DNA from: UMGS363 sp964402055
GTDB taxonomy: Bacteria > Bacillota > Clostridia > Oscillospirales > Ruminococcaceae
Length of the DNA stretch: 64,000 bases
Direction of reading: 5' to 3'
NCBI GenBank assembly: GCA_964402055.1
Contig: CAYOAV010000004.1
Coordinates: 4,602-68,601 of the forward strand
The notes under the pieces are model-generated. The model did no database searches, was not told where the DNA came from, and worked only from the letters and a program-made list of their open reading frames with translations. The position numbers were made by a program, and so were the translations under genes. Positions 8,418-17,855 of the stretch are shown here, piece after piece. Each line of letters begins with the position of its first letter. Position 1 is the first letter of the stretch.

Positions 8418-8972
8418 TTGCAGGATTTTAAAACACAGATCGCCACTCTGCATTCAGTCAAGATAGCTATTTGCTTTCTGCTTGATGAAATCGACAAGCC
8501 GATATCGGAGAGCGAGCTGTACGAAATCGTGATGAAAAGCGAAGCTGTGAATTATTTTCACTATAATCAAGCACTTGAAGAGCTTATGAAAAGCGGAGCT
8601 GTTACGCAGATTTCCGAAAACGGCGAAAAATTTATCCGTATTGAGGAAAAAGGCAGACAAAGCTCGGAATGTTATAACGACTATGTTCCATATCATTTTC
8701 GTAAGCGTTTATTAAAATCGGCATTTCTCTTTTTCTCGAAGCAAAAGCGTGAAAAAGAAGTTAAAATTGATATAACAGAAGCTGAAACAGGATTCTGCGT
8801 CAATTGTATATTAGGCGGCGGCGAGCTGGAGCTTATGCGTCTTTCACTTTATGCCCCTGACAAGGCTCAGGCTGAGCTTATAAGCGATAAGATACGTCTT
8901 AATCCTGAACTTTTTTACTCAAATGTAATAGGCTATCTCCTTGATAATAAGGAAGAAGAATTCAAGGCTTGA
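8418..8972 (+). CDS. DUF4364 family protein, winged-helix-like
   Basis: The 184-residue product matches the DUF4364 pattern. A helical N-terminal part (SVKIAICFLLDEIDKPISESEL) is followed by a winged-helix-like segment (FHYNQALEELMKSGAVTQI), then a C-terminal beta-rich part of unknown role. The start is a TTG at 8418, 9 nt after an AGGAG site. DUF4364 proteins are frequent in Clostridia and are thought to be transcriptional regulators by fold, but no target is known. The 18-nt spacing after aroC suggests co-transcription with the aro genes. Confidence 0.8.
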   Translation: MQDFKTQIATLHSVKIAICFLLDEIDKPISESELYEIVMKSEAVNYFHYNQALEELMKSGAVTQISENGEKFIRIEEKGRQSSECYNDYVPYHFRKRLLKSAFLFFSKQKREKEVKIDITEAETGFCVNCILGGGELELMRLSLYAPDKAQAELISDKIRLNPELFYSNVIGYLLDNKEEEFKA

Positions 8973-9007
8973 ATATATTTCATCTTTGATTATTTAAATA
9001 AATCCGG

Positions 9008-9104
9008 GGCAATACTTTATATGGCTTATACTGTTTTAATCAAAAACATAGCTTTCAAATTTTTTGATTAATAATAAGTAATTGCAGCTTCGTATGGTAT
9101 TGCC
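9008..9104. repeat. Imperfect palindrome between the aro cluster and radC
   Basis: Within the 173-nt gap, GGCAATAC (9008-9015) is complementary to GTATTGCC (9097-9104). An inner 11-bp arm TTAATCAAAAA (9036-9046) pairs with TTTTTGATTAA (9061-9071). The inner stem followed by AT-rich sequence could act as a weak terminator for the aro operon. The whole could be a small mobile palindrome. Nothing else is seen in this gap. Confidence 0.4.
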
Positions 9105-9145
9105 TTGAATTATATTCAGAAATAAATTCAGGAGCTTATCTTACT

Positions 9146-9874
9146 ATGTCCAAGGAGCAAAAAACCTCAAAAAAGCAAAAATCACCAAAAAAGGAAACGA
9201 TAAATCTTCATGCCGGTCACAGAGACAGAGTTAAGGACAACTTCATTGAAAATGGTTTTCAAGGCTTTAATGAACATCAGATACTTGAGCTTGTTCTTTT
9301 TTACGGCTATCCAAGAATAGATACCAACGAACTTGCACATAAATTAATAAACCAGTTCGGTGGGCTTAACGAAGTTTTAAACGCAAGCATTGAAGATCTT
9401 ATCCAAAGTGGAGGACTTACAAAAAATTGTGCTGTTCTTCTAAAGCTGTTTACAAATATAATCCGTGAATATAGTCAAAATGAAAGCTCGGATTATGTTT
9501 TTAATACAACTCAAAGAATCACTACGCATTTTGAGGGCATTTATAAGGGTGAAACTGAGGAAAAGGTTTATATTTCCGTTTTTGATGATGAGCTTCGGCT
9601 TAAGAAAACTGTTCTTATCACAAAAGGCACGATCGCTTTTGTTCCAATGCAGACGAGAAAAATTGCATACGCTGTTCTTAACAATAATTCAAGCTATGCT
9701 GCAATTGCACATAATCACCCGAATTCATCGGCAAGACCCTCCGATGAGGATATCATAATTACAAATGGTATCCTGAGCGTTTTAAGATCATTGGGTGTGA
9801 TTTTGCTTGATCATGTTATTATAGGAACAGATGGCTCTTATTCAATGTGCAAAAGCGGCCATTTTAAGATATAG
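9146..9874 (+). CDS. radC: RadC-like JAB/MPN-domain protein
   Basis: The 242-residue protein has a lysine-rich start, then a helix-hairpin-helix-like region (LLKLFTNIIREY preceded by GGLNEVLNASIEDLIQSGGL). The C-terminal JAB1/MPN metalloprotease-like domain carries the JAMM-type motif HNHPNSSARPSDEDI, so the two metal-binding histidines and the aspartate are present. Despite its historic name, the biochemical role of RadC in bacteria is unclear. It sits 24 nt upstream of uvrB, in a DNA-repair context. Confidence 0.88.
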   Translation: MSKEQKTSKKQKSPKKETINLHAGHRDRVKDNFIENGFQGFNEHQILELVLFYGYPRIDTNELAHKLINQFGGLNEVLNASIEDLIQSGGLTKNCAVLLKLFTNIIREYSQNESSDYVFNTTQRITTHFEGIYKGETEEKVYISVFDDELRLKKTVLITKGTIAFVPMQTRKIAYAVLNNNSSYAAIAHNHPNSSARPSDEDIIITNGILSVLRSLGVILLDHVIIGTDGSYSMCKSGHFKI

Positions 9875-9898
9875 CTTTGACAAAAGAAAGGCCTTAAT

Positions 9899-11869
9899 AT
9901 GGATTTTAAGCTTCATTCTGATTATACTCCGTCAGGCGATCAGCCTAAGGCTATAAAACAGCTCGTTGACGGCGTAAAAAACGGTTTTCATGAACAAACC
10001 TTGCTCGGCGTTACAGGCTCGGGCAAAACCTTTACAATGGCTAATGTTATCGCACAGCTTAACCGACCTGCTCTTGTGTTCGCACACAATAAAACTCTCG
10101 CTGCACAGCTTTGCTCTGAATTCAAGGAATTTTTTCCCGAAAATGCCGTTGAATACTTCGTTTCATACTATGATTATTATCAGCCTGAAGCCTATGTTCC
10201 GTCAACGGACAGCTATATTGAAAAGGATTCAGCAATTAATGACGAAATTGATCGATTAAGGCATAGTGCAACTCTTGCACTTGCTGAACGGCGAGATGTT
10301 ATTATCGTTGCGTCCGTTTCCTGCATTTATACTCTCGGCTCGCCTATTGATTACCGAACAATGGTTGTTTCTATCCGTCAGGGTGCGGAAATGTCACGGG
10401 AGGAATTACTTGCAAAGCTTGTTTCAATCCAATATGAACGAAATGACCTTAGCTTTACAAGAAATAAATTCCGTGTACGGGGCGATGTTGTTGAGATTTT
10501 CCCCGCAGGAGCGACTGACACGGCTATTCGTGTTGAATTTTTCGGTGATGAGGTAGACCGTATCTCTGAATTTACTGCTCTTACGGGAAATGTTACTGCG
10601 GTTATTTCCCATGTGGCTATTTATCCTGCTTCGCATTATGTTATTTCCCGTGATAAAATGAGCGGAGCTATTGAGGAGATAGAACGTGAGCTTGAAGAAA
10701 GAATAAAATACTTCAAGGATAATGACAAGCTTATTGAAGCACAGAGAATTGAACAGCGTACACGATATGATATTGAAATGCTTGAGGAAATAGGCTTCTG
10801 CAAGGGAATTGAAAACTACTCACGAATACTTGCAGGACGTGAACCAGGTAGCATACCATATACGCTTTTAGACCACTTTCCCGAGGATTTTCTGCTTTTT
10901 GTTGATGAAAGCCACGTTTCACTTCCGCAGATACGCTCAATGAGTGCTGGCGACAGGGGCAGAAAGCAGACGCTTGTTGATTATGGTTTCCGTCTGCCCT
11001 CGGCTTTTGATAACAGACCGCTTACCTTTAATGAATTTTACGATAAGGTAAATCAGGCTATTTTCGTTTCGGCAACCCCAGGGCCGTTTGAACGTGAAAA
11101 ATCGGAGCAGATCGTTGAGCAGGTCATTCGTCCGACAGGTCTTGTTGATCCTGAAATAATAGTCAAGCCTGTTGAAGGTCAGATAGAAGATCTCCTGCTT
11201 GAAATAAATGCACGGACGGCAAAGGGCGAACGTGTGCTTGTTACAACTCTTACCAAAAAAATGGCGGAGGATCTTACCGCATATCTTGAAAAAATGGACG
11301 TAAAGGTTCGTTATATGCACTATGATATTGATACTATTGAAAGAATGGAGATAATAAGGGATCTTCGTCTTGGCGAATTTGATGTGCTGGTCGGAATTAA
11401 CCTGCTTCGTGAAGGTCTTGATATTCCAGAGGTTTCACTTGTAGCAATTCTTGACGCAGACAAGGAAGGATTCCTGCGTTCCGAAAGCTCGCTTATACAG
11501 ACGATAGGCCGTGCCGCACGAAATGCAGGCGGTCAGGTAATAATGTATGCCGACAGCGTAACACGCTCTATGGAAAACGCTATAAACGAAACGGAGCGAC
11601 GACGCAAAATACAGCTTGAATACAATGAAAAGCACGGTATCAAGCCTAAAACCATTATTAAAGATGTCCGTGACGTTATTAAGATATCCTCAAAGAGTGA
11701 AACAGACAGCAAAACCTCAAAATCAAAGCAGAAGCATATGACTGCCGAGGAAAAATATGCACTTATCGAAAAGCTAACAGCGGAAATGAAGAATGCCGCC
11801 AAGCTGCTTGAATTTGAACACGCTGCTTATCTGCGTGACAGGATAAATGAATTAAAAGGAAAAAAATAA
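9899..11869 (+). CDS. uvrB: Excinuclease ABC subunit B
   Basis: UvrB is the damage-verifying helicase-like subunit of nucleotide excision repair. At 656 residues it is full length. Walker A is GVTGSGKTFTMAN (about residue 40). The beta-hairpin region FVSYYDYYQPEAYVPSTD inserts into DNA. Helicase motifs include LLFVDESHVSLPQ, FVSATPG and QTIGRAARN. The C-terminal UVR motif (about 620-653) binds UvrA and UvrC. AAAGG precedes the ATG, and uvrA follows after 12 nt; uvrC is not in the window. Confidence 0.98.
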   Translation: MDFKLHSDYTPSGDQPKAIKQLVDGVKNGFHEQTLLGVTGSGKTFTMANVIAQLNRPALVFAHNKTLAAQLCSEFKEFFPENAVEYFVSYYDYYQPEAYVPSTDSYIEKDSAINDEIDRLRHSATLALAERRDVIIVASVSCIYTLGSPIDYRTMVVSIRQGAEMSREELLAKLVSIQYERNDLSFTRNKFRVRGDVVEIFPAGATDTAIRVEFFGDEVDRISEFTALTGNVTAVISHVAIYPASHYVISRDKMSGAIEEIERELEERIKYFKDNDKLIEAQRIEQRTRYDIEMLEEIGFCKGIENYSRILAGREPGSIPYTLLDHFPEDFLLFVDESHVSLPQIRSMSAGDRGRKQTLVDYGFRLPSAFDNRPLTFNEFYDKVNQAIFVSATPGPFEREKSEQIVEQVIRPTGLVDPEIIVKPVEGQIEDLLLEINARTAKGERVLVTTLTKKMAEDLTAYLEKMDVKVRYMHYDIDTIERMEIIRDLRLGEFDVLVGINLLREGLDIPEVSLVAILDADKEGFLRSESSLIQTIGRAARNAGGQVIMYADSVTRSMENAINETERRRKIQLEYNEKHGIKPKTIIKDVRDVIKISSKSETDSKTSKSKQKHMTAEEKYALIEKLTAEMKNAAKLLEFEHAAYLRDRINELKGKK

Positions 11870-11881
11870 GAAGGTAAAAAA

Positions 11882-14707
11882 ATGCCGACAGATAAAATTA
11901 TAATCAAAGGCGCAAGAGAACATAATCTGAAAAATGTAGACCTCGAAATCCCCCGTGACAAGCTTGTTGTTATGACTGGTCTTTCGGGAAGCGGAAAATC
12001 CTCGCTGGCTTTTGACACGATATATGCGGATGGTCAGCGCCGATATATGGAAAGCCTTTCCTCATACGCAAGAATGTTCCTCGGTCAGATGGAAAAGCCT
12101 GATGTTGACAGCATTGAGGGACTTTCCCCTGCCATTTCAATCGACCAGAAAAGCACCTCAAACAACCCTCGTTCAACGGTCGGAACGGTTACGGAAATTT
12201 ACGATTATCTCCGTCTGCTTTATGCAAGAATAGGTATTCCTCATTGTCCTGTATGCGGACGTGAGATATCCCAACAGACTGTTGATCAGATTGCCGATAC
12301 AATTATGGCTCTTCCGCAGGGTACTAAGCTCCAGCTTCTTGCTCCAATAATAAGAGGACGAAAGGGCGAACATATCAAGGAGCTTGAACGTGCAAAAAAA
12401 TCAGGCTATGTAAGAGTTCGCTGTGACGGTATCATATACGATTTAAGCGAGGAAATAAAGCTTGAAAAAAATAAAAAGCATAATATTGAGATAGTTGTTG
12501 ACAGACTTGTCATCAAGGATGGCATTCTTTCACGTCTTACCGATAGCATAGAAACAGCTTCTTCAATTTCGGGCGGTATTATAATTGCTGATATAATTGA
12601 TGATAAGGAAATCGTATTTTCGCAGAATTACGCCTGCCCAGAGCATAATATTTCAATAGAAGAGCTTAATCCGAGAATGTTCTCTTTCAATAATCCATTC
12701 GGTGCCTGCCCGAAATGTACAGGTCTTGGAATGTTCCGCAGGATTGACCCCGAGCTTGTTATCCCAAATAAAGAGCTTTCTGTAAGACAGGGAGCTATAA
12801 AGGCTTCGGGCTGGAATACCTTGAACGAGGATTCAATTGCTATAATGTACTATCAGGCAATTGCTGATGAATATGGTTTTTCACTTGACACTCCGATAAA
12901 AGAGCTTCCCAAGGAGGCTGTTGATGTACTTTTATACGGCACAGGCGAAAAAAAGCTGAAAATAGTCCGCTCAAATGCTTACGGCGGCGGAACGTACTAT
13001 CAGCCATTCGAGGGAATTATCAACAACCTTAACAGACGTTACAATGAAACAAGCTCCGAATACAGCCGTGCTGAAATTGAGGATTGTATGAGTGAAGTGC
13101 TTTGCCCCGATTGCCACGGAAAGCGTCTTAAACCCGAAAGTATTGCTGTTACAGTCGGCGGAAAGAATATTTCAGAGCTTACGGAAATGTCTGTAACGGA
13201 ATGTTCGGAATTTTTTGACAAGCTTGACCTTACGGAAACTCAACAGCTTATCGGCGAACGTATTATAAAGGAAATAAACAGCCGCCTTGGCTTCTTAAAG
13301 AGCGTCGGACTGGAATATCTCACCCTTTCACGCTCCGCCGCAACGCTTTCAGGCGGCGAAAGTCAGAGAATAAGGCTTGCAACGCAGATAGGCTCATCTC
13401 TTATGGGTGTTCTGTACATTCTTGATGAGCCATCGATCGGACTTCATCAGCGTGATAATAACAAGCTTATTGCAACGCTGAAAAGGCTTCGTGATTCGGG
13501 CAATTCCGTAATTGTTGTTGAGCATGACGAGGACACTATACGAAGTGCAGATTATATTGTTGACGTTGGTCCTTATGCAGGTGTTCACGGCGGTGAAATA
13601 ATCGCCGCAGGTACGGTAGAGGATATAGAAAGCTGCGAGCGTTCTATTACAGGGCAATATCTTTGCGGCAAACGTTTTATACCTGTTCCTGAGGAACGCA
13701 AAAAAGGGAACGGAAATTATTTAAAGGTTTTCGGTGCTGCGGAAAATAATCTGAAAAAAATTGACGTTGAAATTCCGCTTGGGATACTGACCTGCGTAAC
13801 AGGAGTTTCGGGAAGCGGAAAATCATCGCTTGTGAATGAAATTATATGCAAGCATCTTTCAGCAAAGCTTAACCGTGCAAAGGTTCGTGCGGGAAAATTC
13901 GAGCGTATGGAGGGGTTGGAAAATCTTGACAAGGTTATTTCAATAGATCAATCCCCGATTGGCAGAACCCCACGCTCCAATCCTGCGACTTATACGGGAG
14001 TTTTCGGTGATATTCGTGAGCTTTTCGCCGAAACAAATGACGCTAAGATGAAAGGCTATGGTCCGGGCAGATTTTCCTTCAACACAAAGGGTGGACGATG
14101 CGAAGCCTGCGAGGGTGACGGAATCAAGAAAATTGAAATGCACTTCCTCCCAGATGTCTATGTTCCGTGTGAAATATGCAAGGGAAAACGCTATAACCGT
14201 GAAACGCTTGACGTTTACTACAAAGCGAAAAACATTTACGATGTTCTTGAAATGACGGTTGACGAGGGCGTGGAATTTTTCTCGAATATACCGAAAATTT
14301 CAAGGAAACTGAAAACCTTGCAGGAGGTTGGCTTGGGCTATATCAAAATCGGGCAGTCCTCCACTACCCTTTCGGGCGGCGAAGCACAAAGAGTTAAGCT
14401 TGCGACCGAGCTTTCCAAACGTTCAACAGGAAAGACCTTCTATATCCTTGATGAACCGACAACAGGACTTCATACGGCAGACGTTCACAAGCTTATCGAG
14501 GTTTTACAACGGCTTACGGACGGTGGAAACACGGTGCTTGTAATTGAGCATAATCTTGATGTTATAAAAACTGCTGATTATATCATAGATTTAGGTCCTG
14601 AGGGTGGTACAGGCGGCGGCACGCTTGTTAAATGCGGAACTCCCGAGGAAATTGCAAAATGCCAAAAATCCTACACTGGACAATATCTAAAAAAACTTTT
14701 GAAATAA
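11882..14707 (+). CDS. uvrA: Excinuclease ABC subunit A
   Basis: UvrA is the dimeric ABC ATPase that first recognises DNA damage and loads UvrB. The 941 residues include two nucleotide-binding halves with Walker A GLSGSGKSSLAFDT and GVSGSGKSSLVNE. Signature motifs are LSGGESQRIRLA and LSGGEAQRVKLA. Zinc-finger cysteines are visible in CPVCGREI, CPDCHGKR and CEACEGDG...CEICKGKR. Length and motif order match the family. It ends at a strong hairpin facing purD. Confidence 0.98.
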   Translation: MPTDKIIIKGAREHNLKNVDLEIPRDKLVVMTGLSGSGKSSLAFDTIYADGQRRYMESLSSYARMFLGQMEKPDVDSIEGLSPAISIDQKSTSNNPRSTVGTVTEIYDYLRLLYARIGIPHCPVCGREISQQTVDQIADTIMALPQGTKLQLLAPIIRGRKGEHIKELERAKKSGYVRVRCDGIIYDLSEEIKLEKNKKHNIEIVVDRLVIKDGILSRLTDSIETASSISGGIIIADIIDDKEIVFSQNYACPEHNISIEELNPRMFSFNNPFGACPKCTGLGMFRRIDPELVIPNKELSVRQGAIKASGWNTLNEDSIAIMYYQAIADEYGFSLDTPIKELPKEAVDVLLYGTGEKKLKIVRSNAYGGGTYYQPFEGIINNLNRRYNETSSEYSRAEIEDCMSEVLCPDCHGKRLKPESIAVTVGGKNISELTEMSVTECSEFFDKLDLTETQQLIGERIIKEINSRLGFLKSVGLEYLTLSRSAATLSGGESQRIRLATQIGSSLMGVLYILDEPSIGLHQRDNNKLIATLKRLRDSGNSVIVVEHDEDTIRSADYIVDVGPYAGVHGGEIIAAGTVEDIESCERSITGQYLCGKRFIPVPEERKKGNGNYLKVFGAAENNLKKIDVEIPLGILTCVTGVSGSGKSSLVNEIICKHLSAKLNRAKVRAGKFERMEGLENLDKVISIDQSPIGRTPRSNPATYTGVFGDIRELFAETNDAKMKGYGPGRFSFNTKGGRCEACEGDGIKKIEMHFLPDVYVPCEICKGKRYNRETLDVYYKAKNIYDVLEMTVDEGVEFFSNIPKISRKLKTLQEVGLGYIKIGQSSTTLSGGEAQRVKLATELSKRSTGKTFYILDEPTTGLHTADVHKLIEVLQRLTDGGNTVLVIEHNLDVIKTADYIIDLGPEGGTGGGTLVKCGTPEEIAKCQKSYTGQYLKKLLK

Positions 14708-14711
14708 CCAA

Positions 14712-14751
14712 AAACGGTGCAAACTCCACTAATTCGGAGCCTGCACCGTTT
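14712..14751. terminator. Bidirectional terminator between uvrA and purD
   Basis: AAACGGTGCA (14712-14721) and TGCACCGTTT (14742-14751) form a perfect 10-bp stem in the 58-nt gap between convergent genes. T-rich sequence lies on both sides, so it can end both transcripts. Confidence 0.85.
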
Positions 14752-14765
14752 GATTTTTCATTTTC

Positions 14766-16040
14766 TTACTTTTCTAACGCTCTTTTACCAATATCATTTC
14801 TGTAATGAGCATTTTCAAAGCTTATTTTCTTCACGCCGTCATAGGATTTTTCAAGAGCCTTTTCAAGAGTTTCTCCTGTTGCGGTAACGCCGATAACACG
14901 TCCGCCATTGGTGAGAAAATGTCCGTTTTCAAGCTTTGTTCCTGCGTGATAAACGAAAACTCCGTCAACCTGACCATTTTCGTCCATTCCGAACATTTCA
15001 ATACCCTTTTTATAGCTCTGCGGATAACCGCCGCTTGCCATAATAACACATGAGCAGCATTCTTTCTTCCACTTAATATCCAATTCGGAAAGCTTTTCGT
15101 TATACACTGCTTCAAATATATCAACAAGATCACTGTCAAGCAATGGAAGAACTACCTGAGTTTCAGGATCGCCGAAACGGCAGTTGTATTCTATGACCTT
15201 AACTCCCTTAGGTGTTGCCATAAGTCCGAAATAAAGGCAGCCTTTAAAGGTTCTTCCCTCGGATCTCATAGCATTTATTGTTGGCAGGAAGATTTTTTCC
15301 ATACATTCCTTGGCAATTTCTTCGGTATAGAACGGATTTGGGGCAATTGTTCCCATTCCTCCTGTATTAAGTCCCTTATCACCGTCAAGCGCTCTCTTAT
15401 GATCCATTGAGGACATCATCGGAACAACGGTTTTTCCGTCTGTAAAGGAAAGGACGGATATTTCAGGTCCTGTAAGGAATTCCTCTATAACAACGGTAGA
15501 ACTGCTCTCGCCGAACTGCTTTTCGTCTATCATAGATTTAACGGCTTCAACAGCTTCTTCCTCATTTTGTGCGATAATAACACCTTTTCCAAGTGCAAGA
15601 CCGTCAGCCTTTATAACGGCAGGATAGCTGTTCTGCTCTTTAAGATATGCAATAGCAGAAGCACTGTCTGTAAAGGTTTCATAGCCTGCAGTTGGGATAT
15701 TATACTTCTTCATAAGATTTTTGGAAAAAACCTTACTTCCCTCAATGATAGCCGCCGCCTTATCAGGGCCGAATGTCATAAATCCTTCCGCATTGAGTGC
15801 GTCAACCATACCAAGAACAAGCGGATCATCGGGAGCAACAACGACCATATCAACAGAAAGCTTCTTTGCAAGAGCAACAACTCCGTCAATATCCGTTGCG
15901 GCAACGTCAAAGCATTCAGCATAGCACGAAATACCGCCGTTACCTGGAGTACAGTAAAGCTTTTTTACACGTTTGCTTTCGGCTAACTTCATTATAATAG
16001 CGTGTTCACGTCCGCCGCCGCCGACAACTAAAATTTTCAT
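14766..16040 (-). CDS. purD: Phosphoribosylamine-glycine ligase
   Basis: An ATP-grasp enzyme that joins phosphoribosylamine and glycine, the second step of purine synthesis. The sequence (424 residues) begins MKILVVGGGGREHAI and contains KADGLALGKGVIIA, IEEFLTGPEISVLSF, the glycine-rich NTGGMGTIAPNPFY loop and EYNCRFGDPETQV. The ATG at 16040 overlaps the upstream stop (TGATG), suggesting translational coupling; a TTG one codon earlier is possible but less likely. It is the last gene of the pur operon. Confidence 0.97.
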   Translation of the reverse strand: MKILVVGGGGREHAIIMKLAESKRVKKLYCTPGNGGISCYAECFDVAATDIDGVVALAKKLSVDMVVVAPDDPLVLGMVDALNAEGFMTFGPDKAAAIIEGSKVFSKNLMKKYNIPTAGYETFTDSASAIAYLKEQNSYPAVIKADGLALGKGVIIAQNEEEAVEAVKSMIDEKQFGESSSTVVIEEFLTGPEISVLSFTDGKTVVPMMSSMDHKRALDGDKGLNTGGMGTIAPNPFYTEEIAKECMEKIFLPTINAMRSEGRTFKGCLYFGLMATPKGVKVIEYNCRFGDPETQVVLPLLDSDLVDIFEAVYNEKLSELDIKWKKECCSCVIMASGGYPQSYKKGIEMFGMDENGQVDGVFVYHAGTKLENGHFLTNGGRVIGVTATGETLEKALEKSYDGVKKISFENAHYRNDIGKRALEK

Positions 16041-16525
16041 CAATAATCTTCCTCCTCGTTACCATTATGCTTGCCTGCATAATAATTAACAGCCGCAGCC
16101 ACCGTTGCAACAACGCAAGCCGCATTCAACAGATAATACAGAAAATCTGCAGCATTTCCTGCCGCTGAATATCTTACAAGAGAATTAATACCCATAGCAC
16201 GGGAAACATACATATTCTGCATAACTCCTGCAATTCCTGATGCAACAGGCATAATTACCGTAGGTACTGCTGTAAAAATCAACGGTGCAATGCCCTTTTT
16301 ACCTTTCCAGATCTGTAAACATGACATAAAAACAATCATTCCAAGAATAAAATGAGTATAAACGCTCCAAGGCAGAACAGCCTCGGTAGTATCTGAAACC
16401 TCCGATGAATAAAACAGCTTCACCAGCTGATCCTGACAGGCACACGAAACACCTGTCAGAATCAACCATATTCCGAAAATATTCGCCGTAATAACAGCCG
16501 CTTTCTGTATTCCTGTTGTTTTCAT
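16040..16525 (-). CDS. Four-helix membrane protein inside the pur operon, unknown function
   Basis: The 161-residue product has four predicted hydrophobic helices at roughly residues 7-27, 54-74, 81-103 and 127-147. A soluble acidic tail ends GNEEEDY. I do not recognise a family. AAGGAG lies 6 nt before the ATG at 16525, and the stop overlaps the purD start, so it is translated as part of the purine operon. A transporter accessory or regulator linked to purine supply is conceivable but nothing in the sequence proves it. Confidence 0.75.
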   Translation of the reverse strand: MKTTGIQKAAVITANIFGIWLILTGVSCACQDQLVKLFYSSEVSDTTEAVLPWSVYTHFILGMIVFMSCLQIWKGKKGIAPLIFTAVPTVIMPVASGIAGVMQNMYVSRAMGINSLVRYSAAGNAADFLYYLLNAACVVATVAAAVNYYAGKHNGNEEEDY

Positions 16526-16536
16526 TATCAAGCTCC

Positions 16537-16584
16537 TTATTTTATCACGATAGAATCAAGCATTTCATTGAAATCATCTGAAAC
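16537..16584 (-). CDS. C-terminal tail of an ORF hidden in the first assembly gap
   Basis: Just downstream of the N run, an open frame reads VSDDFNEMLDSIVIK and stops at 16537, followed by a good AAGGAG site for the next gene. It is nominally in frame with the AICAR transformylase, but that enzyme should end within about eight residues of the last base before the gap (the family ends in MAFTGxRLFHH). The tail therefore probably belongs to another, unassembled gene or to an unusual extension. Confidence 0.45.
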   Translation of the reverse strand, partial: VSDDFNEMLDSIVIK

Positions 16585-16684
16585 NNNNNNNNNNNNNNNN
16601 NNNNNNNNNNNNNNNNNNNNNNNNNNNNNNNNNNNNNNNNNNNNNNNNNNNNNNNNNNNNNNNNNNNNNNNNNNNNNNNNNNNN
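16585..16684. other. Assembly gap (100 N)
   Basis: A run of exactly 100 N at the 3' end of the AICAR transformylase gene. The true length is unknown. Confidence 0.99.
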
Positions 16685-17841
16685 GTGAATGCCATTGCAA
16701 TATCGTATTTATTACAGGTATCGATAACATTATCATCACGGATAGAGCCGCCTGGCTGTGCTATATATTCAACACCGCTCTTCTTTGCTCTTTCGATATT
16801 ATCGCCGAATGGGAAGAATGCGTCCGAGCCAAGGCAAACGCCCTTATTTTCATCAAGCCATGCACGCTTTTCCTCTGCTGTGAAAACCTCTGGCTTTGTC
16901 TTGAAGATATTCTGCCATGCACCGTCAGCAAGAACGTCCATATATTCATCGGGGGACATATATACGTCAATTGCGTTATCTCTGTCAGCACGACGGATAC
17001 CGTCAATAAAATCAAGTCCGAGAACCTTGGGCGACTGACGAAGCCACCAGTTATCAGCCTTCTGACCTGCAAGACGTGTGCAGTGTATTCTTGACTGCTG
17101 GCCTGCACCTATTCCGACAGCCTGACCGTCCTTGACATAGCAAACGCTGTTCGACTGCGTATATTTGAGGACAATAAGGGATATAAGAAGATCACGCTTT
17201 TTATCATCGGGAATATCCTTATTATTTGTAACAATATTTTCAAGGAGAGCATTATCTATAGGAAGCTCATTTCTGCCCTGCTCAAAGGAAACACCGAAAA
17301 CCTGCTTTGTTTCGATAGGTTCAGGCTTATAATTCTCATCAATTTTAATGATATTATATGTACCCTTACGCTTGGATTTAAGTATTTCAAGAGCTTCATC
17401 GGTATAACCAGGAGCGATAACACCGTCAGAAACCTCACGCTGTATCATTTTAGCCGTGCAAGCGTCACAAACATCGGAAAGTGCAATAAAATCGCCGTAG
17501 GAGGACATTCTGTCCGCACCTCTTGCTCTTGCATATGCACAAGCGAGGGGGGAAAGCTCGCCAAGATCGTCCACCCAGTAAATTTTCTTAAGCGTATCGG
17601 AAAGAGGAAGTCCAACTGCCGCACCTGCTGGTGAAACATGCTTGAATGATGTAGCCGCACAAAGACCTGTTGCAGCTTTAAGCTCACGGACAAGCTGCCA
17701 GCCGTTAAAAGCGTCAAGAAGATTGATATATCCTGGCTTACCGTTCAGAACCTCGATAGGAAGCTCGGAACCGTTCTCCATAAAAATTCTTGATGGCTTC
17801 TGATTGGGGTTGCAGCCGTATTTGAGTTGCATTTCTTTCAT
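16685..17841 (-). CDS. purH: Stand-alone AICAR transformylase (PurH-type), 3' end in gap
   Basis: It formylates AICAR with 10-formyl-tetrahydrofolate, the penultimate step to IMP. Only the AICAR formyltransferase part of PurH is present; the N-terminal IMP cyclohydrolase (MGS-like) domain of classical PurH is absent. Signatures include KYGCNPNQKPSRIF at the start, TSFKHVSPAGAAVG with the catalytic Lys-His, YTQSNSVCYVKDGQ, IGAGQQSRIHCTRLA and SDAFFPFGDNI. The visible 385 residues stop at IAMAF, a few residues before the usual end. The missing cyclohydrolase activity is supplied by the gene immediately upstream. Confidence 0.93.
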
Positions 17842-17855
17842 AATTATCTTTCCTT

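Noticed and set aside
16537..17841. Single continuous 434-residue AICAR transformylase across the N run
   Set aside because: The family ends a few residues after the gap edge; the apparent continuity depends on the arbitrary 100-N length.
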